From a virus: DNA of 45,845 nucleotides. A model generated the notes under the pieces. That model was not told the origin of the DNA. It searched no databases and worked only from the letters and a program-made list of their open reading frames with translations. Location: positions 1-45,845 of the IMG/VR virus record IMGVR_UViG_3300045999_010396. One strand, 5' to 3'. Each line of letters opens with the position of its first letter. Position 1 is the stretch's first letter. This document shows positions 7,540-14,725 of the stretch, piece by piece. Both the position numbers and the translations under genes were made by a program.

Positions 7540-7571
7540 AAATTAAAGATAAAAATATATAAATCATGAAA
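7540..7571 (+). repeat. Direct repeat copy 2 (32 bp)
   Basis: This is the second copy of the repeat at 7254-7285. Here it is intergenic until it supplies the ATG at 7566. The base changes relative to copy 1 are one C/T and one G/A, the latter converting GTG to ATG. Confidence 0.85.
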
Positions 7572-8000
7572 AAATCTGAATTAAAACAATTAATCAGAGA
7601 GGCAATTGAAGAAATTAAACCAGTAGAAGAAGCTAAGGAAGACTTCGCTCCTGAGACTGACGAAATTGGCTCATTTTGGGTAGTAGAAAAACCATCTACT
7701 AGCGCTACTCTAGACGATATTTGTTTTGAATGTGAAAATATCGCTTACTTGATTAACCAAGTTCGTGGTGGTTTAAGCGAAAAAGATATCAAAGGTGTAT
7801 TCTTTAAAGAAGCTAAAGCTAAAAAATTAGCAGAAAAATTATTAGCTGATCGTGATAAGAAAAAAGATGAAGTAAAACAAGCTGCTGAGGCTTATAAGAA
7901 AATGAAAGAAGAAACTTTAGCTAAGGTACAAGAGTACATGAAAAACAAGAAAGCTACTAAAGATGTAGTTGATGAGCTAAAAGATTTAACTGATAAATAA
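7566..8000 (+). CDS. Helical internal-protein candidate
   Basis: The 144-residue protein begins MKKSELKQLIREAIEE, with I10-R11-E12/A13 as an ideal I-x-E/A processing site. It shares the MK-K/R-SELK start with the next gene. A short acidic linker (VEEAKEDFAPETDE) leads to a middle segment (SATLDDICFECENIAYLINQVRGG) and a Lys/Glu-rich coiled coil at about residues 80-144. Small, charged and helical is the typical make-up of T4 internal head proteins. No enzyme motif is visible. Confidence 0.65.
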   Translation: MKKSELKQLIREAIEEIKPVEEAKEDFAPETDEIGSFWVVEKPSTSATLDDICFECENIAYLINQVRGGLSEKDIKGVFFKEAKAKKLAEKLLADRDKKKDEVKQAAEAYKKMKEETLAKVQEYMKNKKATKDVVDELKDLTDK

Positions 8001-8287
8001 TGAAACGCTCTGAATTAAAAAATATAGTTAAGGAAATTATTGAAGCTGAGATAGGTCAAGCTGAAATTGATCCTGCAACTGGCGTAAAAACTACCCTATC
8101 ACGTGTTGATCCTGAGACAGGACGTCGTGAATGGGATGTAGAATATCCTGTTGATCCTGAATTTTTATATAATAAACTAGAAGATCTAGTTAAATATATG
8201 TCTAAAGTTGAAAAAGGATCAGAATTAGGCCAAATTAGAGATATCATTAAAACTTTAAAAAATAAAACAGCTAGACTAATTAAATGA
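8000..8287 (+). CDS. Small internal-protein candidate, sister of the preceding gene
   Basis: The 95-residue protein begins MKRSELKNIVKEIIEAE, closely like the preceding MKKSELKQLIREAIEE, with V10-K11-E12 at the same position. A segment rich in DPATG/DPETG turns follows, then a C-terminal helix (LEDLVKYMSKVEKGSEL, IRDIIKTLKNKTARLIK). The shared leader with unrelated bodies suggests leader swapping or partial gene duplication. The start overlaps the previous stop by one base. Confidence 0.62.
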   Translation: MKRSELKNIVKEIIEAEIGQAEIDPATGVKTTLSRVDPETGRREWDVEYPVDPEFLYNKLEDLVKYMSKVEKGSELGQIRDIIKTLKNKTARLIK

Positions 8288-8652
8288 TTCGTTTAACTGA
8301 TATACTAATTGAGTCACTTCTTGAAAAGAAAAAAGATCGTTGCCATCGTATAGCTGATAGACGTTATGATAAACCATCTGCTTATAAATCAGGGGCTATT
8401 GTACGTTGTCGTCAAGGTAAAATTTGGAAAGGTCTTAAAGAAGATGAATCATTACATAAATGGTTTAAACGTTCTGGTCCTAAAGGTAAAGAAACTGGTT
8501 GGGTAGATTGTAATGCTCCTGATGGAAAAGGTGGATATAAAGCTTGTGGTAGAAAAGAAGGTGAAAAAAGATCAAAATATCCTGCTTGTAGACCAACACC
8601 AGCTGGATGCAAGAAAAAAGGTAAAGGAAAAACTTGGGGTAAAACTAAATAA
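8284..8652 (+). CDS. Small basic Cys-containing phage protein (DUF5872-like)
   Basis: The 122-residue protein begins MIRLTDILIESLLEKK, with L8-I9-E10. The body is strongly basic and contains SLHKWFKRSGPKGKETGW, then VDCNAP, KACGRKEGEKR, KYPACRPTPAGC. These Cys could bind zinc. The pattern is one I associate with the small phage family DUF5872, recalled and not checked. The N-terminal half (RCHRIADRRYD, PSAYKSGAIVRCRQGKIWKG) is a second conserved basic element. A DNA- or RNA-binding role would fit the charge (inference). It overlaps the previous gene by four bases. Confidence 0.7.
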   Translation: MIRLTDILIESLLEKKKDRCHRIADRRYDKPSAYKSGAIVRCRQGKIWKGLKEDESLHKWFKRSGPKGKETGWVDCNAPDGKGGYKACGRKEGEKRSKYPACRPTPAGCKKKGKGKTWGKTK

Positions 8653-8653
8653 T

Positions 8654-9328
8654 ATGAAAGACAATTTTAATATACATAACTGGCGTTTAAAAATATCCAT
8701 AAATGAGTTAGAAGAAAAACAATGCCCAGATTGTGGATGTAAAATGGAAGATACAATGTGTAATGAGTGTGGTTACATGGAAGAAGGTGCTACATTCACT
8801 AGCAAACACGATGATAATCCTAAATTAAAGGGTGGTCAAAAAGATTTACCTGATGAAGTACAAGATAAAATTGTAGCTAAAGAAGATAATCAAAATAATT
8901 TAACTCCACTTCAACAATACATTTATGATTACGAAGTAGAGATTAGTGGTGATAATTTCGCTAATAAAGAACTTGAAAATATTAAAAAACTTAACAACAT
9001 TGATGATGTTAAGAAATATTATGGTGGATATAGAGGATGGGCTGTTGATAAAGATCTTAAATATGAATTTTATAATCTAATCAAAGCATTAAAGTCACAA
9101 AATTTAAAAGAAGAAGAAAGTGGAGATCATGAAGTGTTTATGGCTAAAAGAAGTCTTCAAGCTATTATGGGCGCTTGTTCTAAATTAATGTTGGCTTTAG
9201 GAGAAGAAGAACGTAATATACCTGGATGGATTCAAGATCATATTGTTAACGCTGAAAACTATATTGAACAAGCAGCTCAAGGATTCCATGAATTAGATAA
9301 TGATGACTCAGAATATGAAGAAGATTAA
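8654..9328 (+). CDS. Zinc-ribbon-containing protein
   Basis: The product is 224 residues from the ATG at 8654, placed just after the previous stop; an in-frame ORF extends back inside that gene and is not credible. After ISINELEEK come paired knuckles CPDCGC and CNECGY, a compact zinc ribbon at about residues 24-41. A linker (TFTSKHDDNPKLKGGQKDLP) leads to helical segments of unknown fold. The site I16-N-E18 or L19-E-E21 lies just before the ribbon. The end is very acidic (DNDDSEYEED). The gene overlaps the next one by 14 bases. Confidence 0.68.
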   Translation: MKDNFNIHNWRLKISINELEEKQCPDCGCKMEDTMCNECGYMEEGATFTSKHDDNPKLKGGQKDLPDEVQDKIVAKEDNQNNLTPLQQYIYDYEVEISGDNFANKELENIKKLNNIDDVKKYYGGYRGWAVDKDLKYEFYNLIKALKSQNLKEEESGDHEVFMAKRSLQAIMGACSKLMLALGEEERNIPGWIQDHIVNAENYIEQAAQGFHELDNDDSEYEED

Positions 9329-10952
9329 AATCATAAGATCAAGACCATTAAAAGAAGAGGAAGAAGTAATTGATCAACAGTCTCAAGATATAGCTCCTGA
9401 GACTCCTGAAATTACTTATGAATCTAATCCTTTAGAGTTTATGTTAATGAAGTATCCAACATTAACTAAAACTTTAACTGATTTATTAACAGAAAATTTT
9501 AGAGATTATATCACTGGTGTTTATATAATGGCACCAAAACCAACTATATTTAAAATTGTTTTGCATAATAATCGCTCATTTCATTTAATATTCATGGGTG
9601 ATGACAAATATGAAGCTAAAGTTAGTGGTAAAAAATATTGGTTAGCTAGTGTTAGTGATTTTGAAAATGCTGTTATGTCTATAGCTGATCTATTAATGTT
9701 AGGTACTCCACCAACAACTCAAGGACCTGAGACTGAAATGGCTTCTACTTCTGAAGAAACACCTGAAGAAACACCTGAAGAAACACCAGCTGAAACTCCA
9801 GAAGAACCTGAAGAATTAGCTGAATCTAAAAAAAAATATAGTTTACTTTTATTAGAATTGAAAAAATTATCATACGATGTTTTATCTCCTGATGCTAAAA
9901 AAATAGCTCAAGATTTGATAAAAAAATTAAAAATATCTAAAGACCAAATCCAACCAGCATCAGCTAATAATATTGTTATATATGATGATGATAGAAAAAA
10001 ATTAATAAATCAAACAGCTGAGCTTGGAATTTATGGTGACATAACTCAACCAAACTCTGGTGATTTTAAAGTTGGTAAAGTTACTATAACTTTTAAACCA
10101 TTAAAAACAAGTGGTGAGTTTTATGAGTTGAAACCTCAATCTTTAGGTGTTACTACAGACAAATATATTTCTATAAACCAGTTAAAAAAAGAATTAACAA
10201 ATGGAATTCAAAACCATAAAAATTTAACTGATGAACAAAAGAAATTTATTTTAGCTCTTATAACTGGTAAAAATACTTTAACACCTGATGAAAAACAAAC
10301 AGTGTTATCTGATAATTATTTTATAAAAGAAGTATTAAAAAATTTAGGTGAATTATTAGGCGCTATATTATATGCTAAAGAAAATAATGGTGTAGCTGTA
10401 TTTTTCCCTGCAGCTGGTAATTATCCTTTAGTTGATTACTTTGTTAAAAAAGATGATGGAAGTGTAGTTGACATTAGTGCTAAAACTTCTAAAGGTAAAG
10501 GAAATATTATCAAAGTACCAGACATTAATAAAAAAATTAAAGATGCTAATGGTAAAATAAATCCAGAAGTTCAAAAAATGTTTGATATAGTTTCTAGTAA
10601 TGGTGGTAAGGAAGGTTCATTAAAACTTATACCTGAATTTGGAAACAATGTTTTAAAAGCTAGTTATAAAAAGTTTTTAAAATCTAATCCTAATTTTCCT
10701 AAAAAATATAACACAACAGATAGAATTAATTTAGAAAAAGCTATTATCAAACAACTAAACGAGAGATTCAAGTCAGAGTTTGTTGATATATTTAAAAAAT
10801 ATGTTGATACACAATATGTTAAATATAATTTTGATCCTAATTCTTTAAAATCTGATATAAAAGTTATTAAAGGTGAAGATTTTGATGTTTATTTGGCAAC
10901 CAAAAATAGTGTGAATCATGATGGTGAACGAATAGGTTTCCAATTAGCTTAA
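9315..10952 (+). CDS. Large protein with possible PD-(D/E)xK-like core
   Basis: The product is 545 residues from the ATG at 9315, preferred over one five codons upstream because it begins MKKIKIIRSRPLKEEEE like the neighbouring leaders (L12-K13-E14). Residues 45-135 form a compact domain. A Thr/Pro/Glu repeat linker (EETPEETPEETPAETPEEP) and a Lys-rich C-terminal half follow. The C-terminal half contains FFPAAGNYPLVDYFVKKDDG, then VVDISAKTSKGKG. A D...(I)SAK pattern recalls the PD-(D/E)xK nuclease core, but this is weak. The gene closes the first cluster, with a terminator about 60 bases downstream. Confidence 0.62.
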   Translation: MKKIKIIRSRPLKEEEEVIDQQSQDIAPETPEITYESNPLEFMLMKYPTLTKTLTDLLTENFRDYITGVYIMAPKPTIFKIVLHNNRSFHLIFMGDDKYEAKVSGKKYWLASVSDFENAVMSIADLLMLGTPPTTQGPETEMASTSEETPEETPEETPAETPEEPEELAESKKKYSLLLLELKKLSYDVLSPDAKKIAQDLIKKLKISKDQIQPASANNIVIYDDDRKKLINQTAELGIYGDITQPNSGDFKVGKVTITFKPLKTSGEFYELKPQSLGVTTDKYISINQLKKELTNGIQNHKNLTDEQKKFILALITGKNTLTPDEKQTVLSDNYFIKEVLKNLGELLGAILYAKENNGVAVFFPAAGNYPLVDYFVKKDDGSVVDISAKTSKGKGNIIKVPDINKKIKDANGKINPEVQKMFDIVSSNGGKEGSLKLIPEFGNNVLKASYKKFLKSNPNFPKKYNTTDRINLEKAIIKQLNERFKSEFVDIFKKYVDTQYVKYNFDPNSLKSDIKVIKGEDFDVYLATKNSVNHDGERIGFQLA

Positions 10953-10958
10953 CATACA

Positions 10959-10979
10959 GAACAGATTCATTGCCTGTTC
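10959..10979 (+). other. Small inverted repeat after the first gene cluster
   Basis: GAACAG and CTGTTC pair around a nine-base loop right after the stop at 10952. There is no T tract, so this may be an RNA-stabilising hairpin, not a terminator. Confidence 0.35.
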
Positions 10980-11010
10980 GCTCGTAAGAGATAAAATATT
11001 TGGAGTAGTG

Positions 11011-11034
11011 GCCCACCTAAAAGGTGGGCTTTTT
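11011..11034 (+). terminator. Rho-independent terminator
   Basis: A perfect seven-base stem, GCCCACC/GGTGGGC, closes a five-base AT loop and runs into TTTTT. It ends the first cluster of genes. A second small hairpin (CTTGC/GCAAG) follows at 11036-11049. Confidence 0.85.
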
Positions 11035-11073
11035 GCTTGCCTGCGCAAGATAAAGATATTATATTTAGACCTA

Positions 11074-11580
11074 ATGAATATATTTTACATACACTCTGAT
11101 CCAATTATAGCAGCTAAAGAATTAGTTGATGACCATATTCGTAAGATGCAAATTGAATCAGCTCAAATGTTATGTACAACATTTTGGCATTATGGTTTTG
11201 AAGCACCATATAAGAAAGCTCATTATAATCATCCATCAACTAAATGGGTTCGTGAATCAATTCATCATTTTGATTGGTTATTGACTCATGGATTGGTTAT
11301 TTGTGATGAATTTGCTTTACGTTATGGTAAACATCATGCTACTAAACAAGTATTATTATGGGTTAGAGAACATAAAGATATGTTATATGGTAAAATACCT
11401 ACAACATCATTTGTACCTCCACCTCAATGTATGCCTGAAGAATATAAAAAAGAAGATACAATAGAAGCATATAGAAATTTTTATATTAAAGATAAAATTG
11501 GAATTAAAAAACTAAACTATAATAAATTAAACAATATACCAAAATGGATAAGCGAATCGTTATTGTTGGAGCAGGCGTAG
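11074..11580 (+). CDS. Conserved phage protein of unknown function
   Basis: The product is 168 residues from the ATG at 11074; an in-frame GTG at 11008 lies inside the terminator and is rejected. The sequence MNIFYIHSDPIIAAKELVDD, then KMQIESAQMLCT, HPSTKWVRES, DEFALRYGKHH and CMPEEYK is a pattern I recall from many phage genomes. Several conserved His, Asp, Glu and Tyr suggest an enzyme or metal site, but I know no function. The last 37 bases overlap the start of the FAD-dehydrogenase gene in another frame. Confidence 0.75.
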   Translation: MNIFYIHSDPIIAAKELVDDHIRKMQIESAQMLCTTFWHYGFEAPYKKAHYNHPSTKWVRESIHHFDWLLTHGLVICDEFALRYGKHHATKQVLLWVREHKDMLYGKIPTTSFVPPPQCMPEEYKKEDTIEAYRNFYIKDKIGIKKLNYNKLNNIPKWISESLLLEQA

Positions 11581-12896
11581 CTGGTATCAACGCCGCTACC
11601 AAATTAGTAGATAATGGATACCCAGGAGAACTAATTACTATTATTGATAAAGGAAATGATCCACATAATCGTTTACCTGAAGAAGTAATGACAGGTATGT
11701 TAGGTGCTGGTGGTTGGTCTGATGGTAAATTAACTTATCATACAGCTATTGGAGGTCAACTAAACAAATATTGTGGTGATGAGAAAGCAATGGAATTAAT
11801 GGATCAAGTTATTTCTAACTTTAGACGCTTCCATCCAAAACCAGAAGAAATCTTTATGTCTGATCCACAGGAAGAACCTGAATTTATCAAACCATATTTT
11901 GGTTTAAGAATGTTTCCTGTATGGCACATTGGATCTAATTTTTTACATGAAATTGCTAAAACATGGTATCAATATTTGTTAGATAGGGGTGTTAAATTTT
12001 GGTGGAATACTGAAGTGACAGATATTAGTTTTAAAGATAATTATGTAGAATATTCTCAACCAACACAAGAATATGTTAAATTTATTAACTATGATACTTT
12101 AATATTCGCTGTGGGCAAATCAGGTATTGATTTTGCTCAAAAATTAGCTGATGAGTATAAATTACCTAATGAACCCAAATCAGTACAAATTGGAGTTCGA
12201 TTTGAAGCACCACAGAAATATTTTCAAAAATTAATTGATGTATCTTATGATTTTAAATTATATCAGAAATTTGACAACGTTAGTTTACGTTCATTTTGTA
12301 CTAATAATAATGCTGCCTATGTGGCTGTTGAAGAAACTTATGGTGACATTAGCTACAATGGACACGCTAAAAAAGGTAAGGAATTTGAAAATCAAATGAC
12401 TAACTTTGGTATCCTAATGGAAATTAAAGGCATAGATGATCCATTTAAATGGTCACGTGATTTAGTAAATAAATTACAAATCAAACCTAATAATACCGGA
12501 TTATATTATTCACCAAATGGATTTCGTTCACCCTCTACTACATCAGAAGGAACACTTATTAATACAGCTCAAATTGATGAAATCGGATTAAGAGATGTAG
12601 AAAAAGAATTTCAAGGATATTTTAAATATATTACTGATTTTATTGATGATATGAATAAAGTATTTGAATTTGGTGATGATTGGGGCATGTACATTCCTGA
12701 AGTAAAATATTTATCACCTGAACCATTAGTCAACTATCATGATTTATCATTAACAACATATTCAAATATACATTTTGTGGGTGATGCTTTAAGTGCTCGT
12801 GGCATCACAGTGTCAGGAGCACAAGGAATTTATGTAGCTGAAAAATTGCTTAGAAAAAAAGTACTTATTGAATTAATGAACATGGGTGCTTTTTAA
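11544..12896 (+). CDS. FAD-dependent dehydrogenase, COG2509-like
   Basis: The 450-residue protein starts with a Rossmann dinucleotide-binding motif, IVIVGAGVAGINAA (GxGxxG at 9-14). GAGGWSDGKL at 54-63 matches the G-G-A/x-SDGKL signature of COG2509 FAD-dependent dehydrogenases. Near the end, FVGDALSARGITVSGAQG (411-428) is the second FAD-contact segment. The middle is a substrate domain of unknown specificity. The start is fixed because the first beta strand begins at residue 4, so the 37-base overlap with the previous gene is real. No redox partner is visible nearby. A role in redox adjustment of the host or in modifying a nucleotide or tRNA base is speculation. Confidence 0.85.
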   Translation: MDKRIVIVGAGVAGINAATKLVDNGYPGELITIIDKGNDPHNRLPEEVMTGMLGAGGWSDGKLTYHTAIGGQLNKYCGDEKAMELMDQVISNFRRFHPKPEEIFMSDPQEEPEFIKPYFGLRMFPVWHIGSNFLHEIAKTWYQYLLDRGVKFWWNTEVTDISFKDNYVEYSQPTQEYVKFINYDTLIFAVGKSGIDFAQKLADEYKLPNEPKSVQIGVRFEAPQKYFQKLIDVSYDFKLYQKFDNVSLRSFCTNNNAAYVAVEETYGDISYNGHAKKGKEFENQMTNFGILMEIKGIDDPFKWSRDLVNKLQIKPNNTGLYYSPNGFRSPSTTSEGTLINTAQIDEIGLRDVEKEFQGYFKYITDFIDDMNKVFEFGDDWGMYIPEVKYLSPEPLVNYHDLSLTTYSNIHFVGDALSARGITVSGAQGIYVAEKLLRKKVLIELMNMGAF

Positions 12897-12912
12897 CCTG
12901 GATAAATAACTT

Positions 12913-12920
12913 ATATTTAT
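12913..12920 (+). promoter_or_regulatory. ATATTTAT motif
   Basis: A copy of the recurrent octamer lies 13 bases before the ATG at 12934, in the 37-base gap after the FAD-dehydrogenase gene. Confidence 0.4.
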
Positions 12921-12933
12921 ATAAATCAATCAC

Positions 12934-13164
12934 ATGAGTAAATTAGAACCAGTTAAACGATTAAAAACAGCTGATGGTACAATTATGTATTATCTAGATG
13001 GTAAACTTCATAATTGGGAAGAACCAGCTGTGATACATCCAAATGGTAAAAAAGAATATTGGCTATTTGGATATCAGTATACTAAAGATGAATTTATGGA
13101 TCGTAAGCGTGACACAAATGGTATACCACCAGCTAAAGATCCTAGATATGAAACACGTCTCTAA
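12934..13164 (+). CDS. Small conserved phage protein, MORN-like sequence
   Basis: The 76-residue protein contains YYLDGKLHNWEEPAVIHPNG followed by KKEYWLFG. This pattern (DGxLHxxxxPA...G..EYW..G) is common in small phage and bacterial proteins with MORN-like beta hairpins. One repeat unit is present. The C-terminus is charged. No function is known, and there is no I/L-x-E leader. Confidence 0.65.
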   Translation: MSKLEPVKRLKTADGTIMYYLDGKLHNWEEPAVIHPNGKKEYWLFGYQYTKDEFMDRKRDTNGIPPAKDPRYETRL

Positions 13165-13170
13165 TAACCA

Positions 13171-13190
13171 ATATTTATATTAATATTTAT
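13171..13190 (+). promoter_or_regulatory. Two tandem ATATTTAT motifs
   Basis: Two copies, at 13171-13178 and 13183-13190, precede the ATG at 13195 by 16 and 4 bases. It is the only site in the window with a doubled motif. Confidence 0.42.
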
Positions 13191-13194
13191 ACCC

Positions 13195-13716
13195 ATGAAA
13201 ATAGGATTATGCGGAACTATGTCAGTTGGAAAAACAACTTTAGTTAAAGAATTATCTAAACTTAAGTTATTTAAAGGATATAAATTTGCAACTGAACGTA
13301 GTAAATACTTAAAAGATTTAGGTATTCCATTAAATACTGATTCAACAGTTAATGGTCAGATGGTATTTTTAGCTGAACGAGCTAGTGAATTACTACATAA
13401 TGATGTCATAACAGATAGAACAGTATGGGATGTATCAGCTTTTACAATGTCAGCTAAGTCAATAGATAGTGGTTACAAATCCACATTAGTTAACTCAGCT
13501 ATGATGTTAAAAAACCAATATGACATTGTGTTTTATATTGATCCTATTGGTACAAATATGGAAGATAATGGTGTGAGAGAAACAGATCTTGATTATAGAA
13601 ATAAAATAAATCAAGAAATATTACGTTTGTTAACAATTTATCCGCCTAAAAAAATGGTGGTTTTAAGTGGTTCAACAGGAGATCGTATAAATATTATACT
13701 AGATAATATAATTTAA
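13195..13716 (+). CDS. AAA-type P-loop NTPase/kinase-like protein
   Basis: The 173-residue protein starts MKIGLCGTMSVGKTTL, with Walker A GTMSVGKT at 7-14. It has a TDR element at 73-75 (HNDVITDRTVWDVSAF) and a later strand, YDIVFYIDP. The layout matches AAA_28/NadR-like or thymidylate-kinase-like small NTPases that phosphorylate a nucleotide or nucleoside. The substrate is unknown. The gene has its own upstream motif pair and lacks a processing leader, unlike the kinase at 551. Confidence 0.82.
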   Translation: MKIGLCGTMSVGKTTLVKELSKLKLFKGYKFATERSKYLKDLGIPLNTDSTVNGQMVFLAERASELLHNDVITDRTVWDVSAFTMSAKSIDSGYKSTLVNSAMMLKNQYDIVFYIDPIGTNMEDNGVRETDLDYRNKINQEILRLLTIYPPKKMVVLSGSTGDRINIILDNII

Positions 13717-13717
13717 A

Positions 13718-13725
13718 ATATTTAT
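13718..13725 (+). promoter_or_regulatory. ATATTTAT motif
   Basis: A copy of the recurrent octamer lies two bases after the stop at 13716 and 19 bases before the ATG at 13745. Confidence 0.4.
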
Positions 13726-13744
13726 TAATACATAATAATTAAAC

Positions 13745-14713
13745 ATGGCAGATAATTTTGATATTAAAAAATTCATCACAGAAGCAAAACTTAAAATTAA
13801 AGTTCCTGTAAAAGAAATGGCTCGTGTCGCTAAAGAAAAATACAAACTTAATACAGGATTTCCTCAAATTAAAGATAGAATTGAAAATCCAAGTAATTAT
13901 AAATTAGATCGTAAACAACAAGTGATTAATTACTTTATTAAAAAAGCAAGTGATGAAAATGTTGATCCAATGGAAGTTGAGTTATTAAAAAGCGATATTG
14001 AAAAAAATGCTGCTCCTGGTGTCAATTGGTCTTTTACTCCTGATATTCGTAATCAACTCTTACAAGCGACTACTATTAAACCTGAAAAAGCTACTGATGA
14101 AGAACCAGGAGATGATGATCTATTCGCTGGTGATTTAGACGCTGAAGATATGCTTATTGGTAAGGCTAAACTTAAAAGTAAAAAAGCAAAACCAGAGACA
14201 GGAGATGAAGAAGAACCATCTGAAAAAGATATAGCTAAAGTTAAAGCGCCTAGAATAACAGCTACTGGTTCTAAAGCTGGTGAGTGGTTTATGGATAATG
14301 ATAGTTTAATTGATAAAATTATTAAACAATATTCTCAATCACAAATTAAAACAGGTCGATCAGTTAAAGAAGCTGAAGATGGTGGATTATCAAGCGCTGA
14401 TTTTAAAGCAGCTCAACAAGCTTCTAAAGAAAGAGCTAAAACAATGTTGCCTGATTTAATACAAAAACTTGTAAATAATCTTGAAAAATTAAAAGATGAA
14501 GATTATAATGTTTATGTTAAAGTATTAAATGATCTTGATAAGTATAAATTTAGTGTCACTAATACTAAAGGAGTTATGAGAATGATTCTTAAAGCGTTAG
14601 GTGAAGATTCAATGCCCGCTATTGGATCTAAAAGAAAAAGTGATGATGATGAGCTTAAAAAACTTGGAATTGATGATGAACCTATTAATATTGATGGTGA
14701 AGAAGAACTTTAA
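13745..14713 (+). CDS. Internal head-protein candidate with MADNFD leader
   Basis: The 322-residue protein has no recognised domain. It starts MADNFDIKKFITEAKLK. The KFITE/A segment is nearly the T4 internal-protein targeting peptide pattern EFIAE/A, so I11-T12-E13/A14 is a good predicted cleavage site. The protein at 21287 shares the leader (MADNFDMKKFLVENKLG) but not the body. Residues 100-150 are an acidic/Lys-rich low-complexity stretch and the rest is helical, with an acidic tail (DDDELKKLGIDDEPINIDG). Role inferred: prohead core or packaged protein. Confidence 0.68.
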   Translation: MADNFDIKKFITEAKLKIKVPVKEMARVAKEKYKLNTGFPQIKDRIENPSNYKLDRKQQVINYFIKKASDENVDPMEVELLKSDIEKNAAPGVNWSFTPDIRNQLLQATTIKPEKATDEEPGDDDLFAGDLDAEDMLIGKAKLKSKKAKPETGDEEEPSEKDIAKVKAPRITATGSKAGEWFMDNDSLIDKIIKQYSQSQIKTGRSVKEAEDGGLSSADFKAAQQASKERAKTMLPDLIQKLVNNLEKLKDEDYNVYVKVLNDLDKYKFSVTNTKGVMRMILKALGEDSMPAIGSKRKSDDDELKKLGIDDEPINIDGEEEL

Positions 14714-14725
14714 AATAAATATTTT

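Noticed and set aside
8513-8653. Earlier start for the zinc-ribbon protein
   Set aside because: It would lie wholly inside the preceding basic protein gene; the ATG at 8654 follows that stop directly.
11008-11073. Upstream GTG start for the conserved protein at 11074
   Set aside because: The GTG lies in the terminator stem, and the added residues are not like the usual start MNIFYxxxDP of the family.
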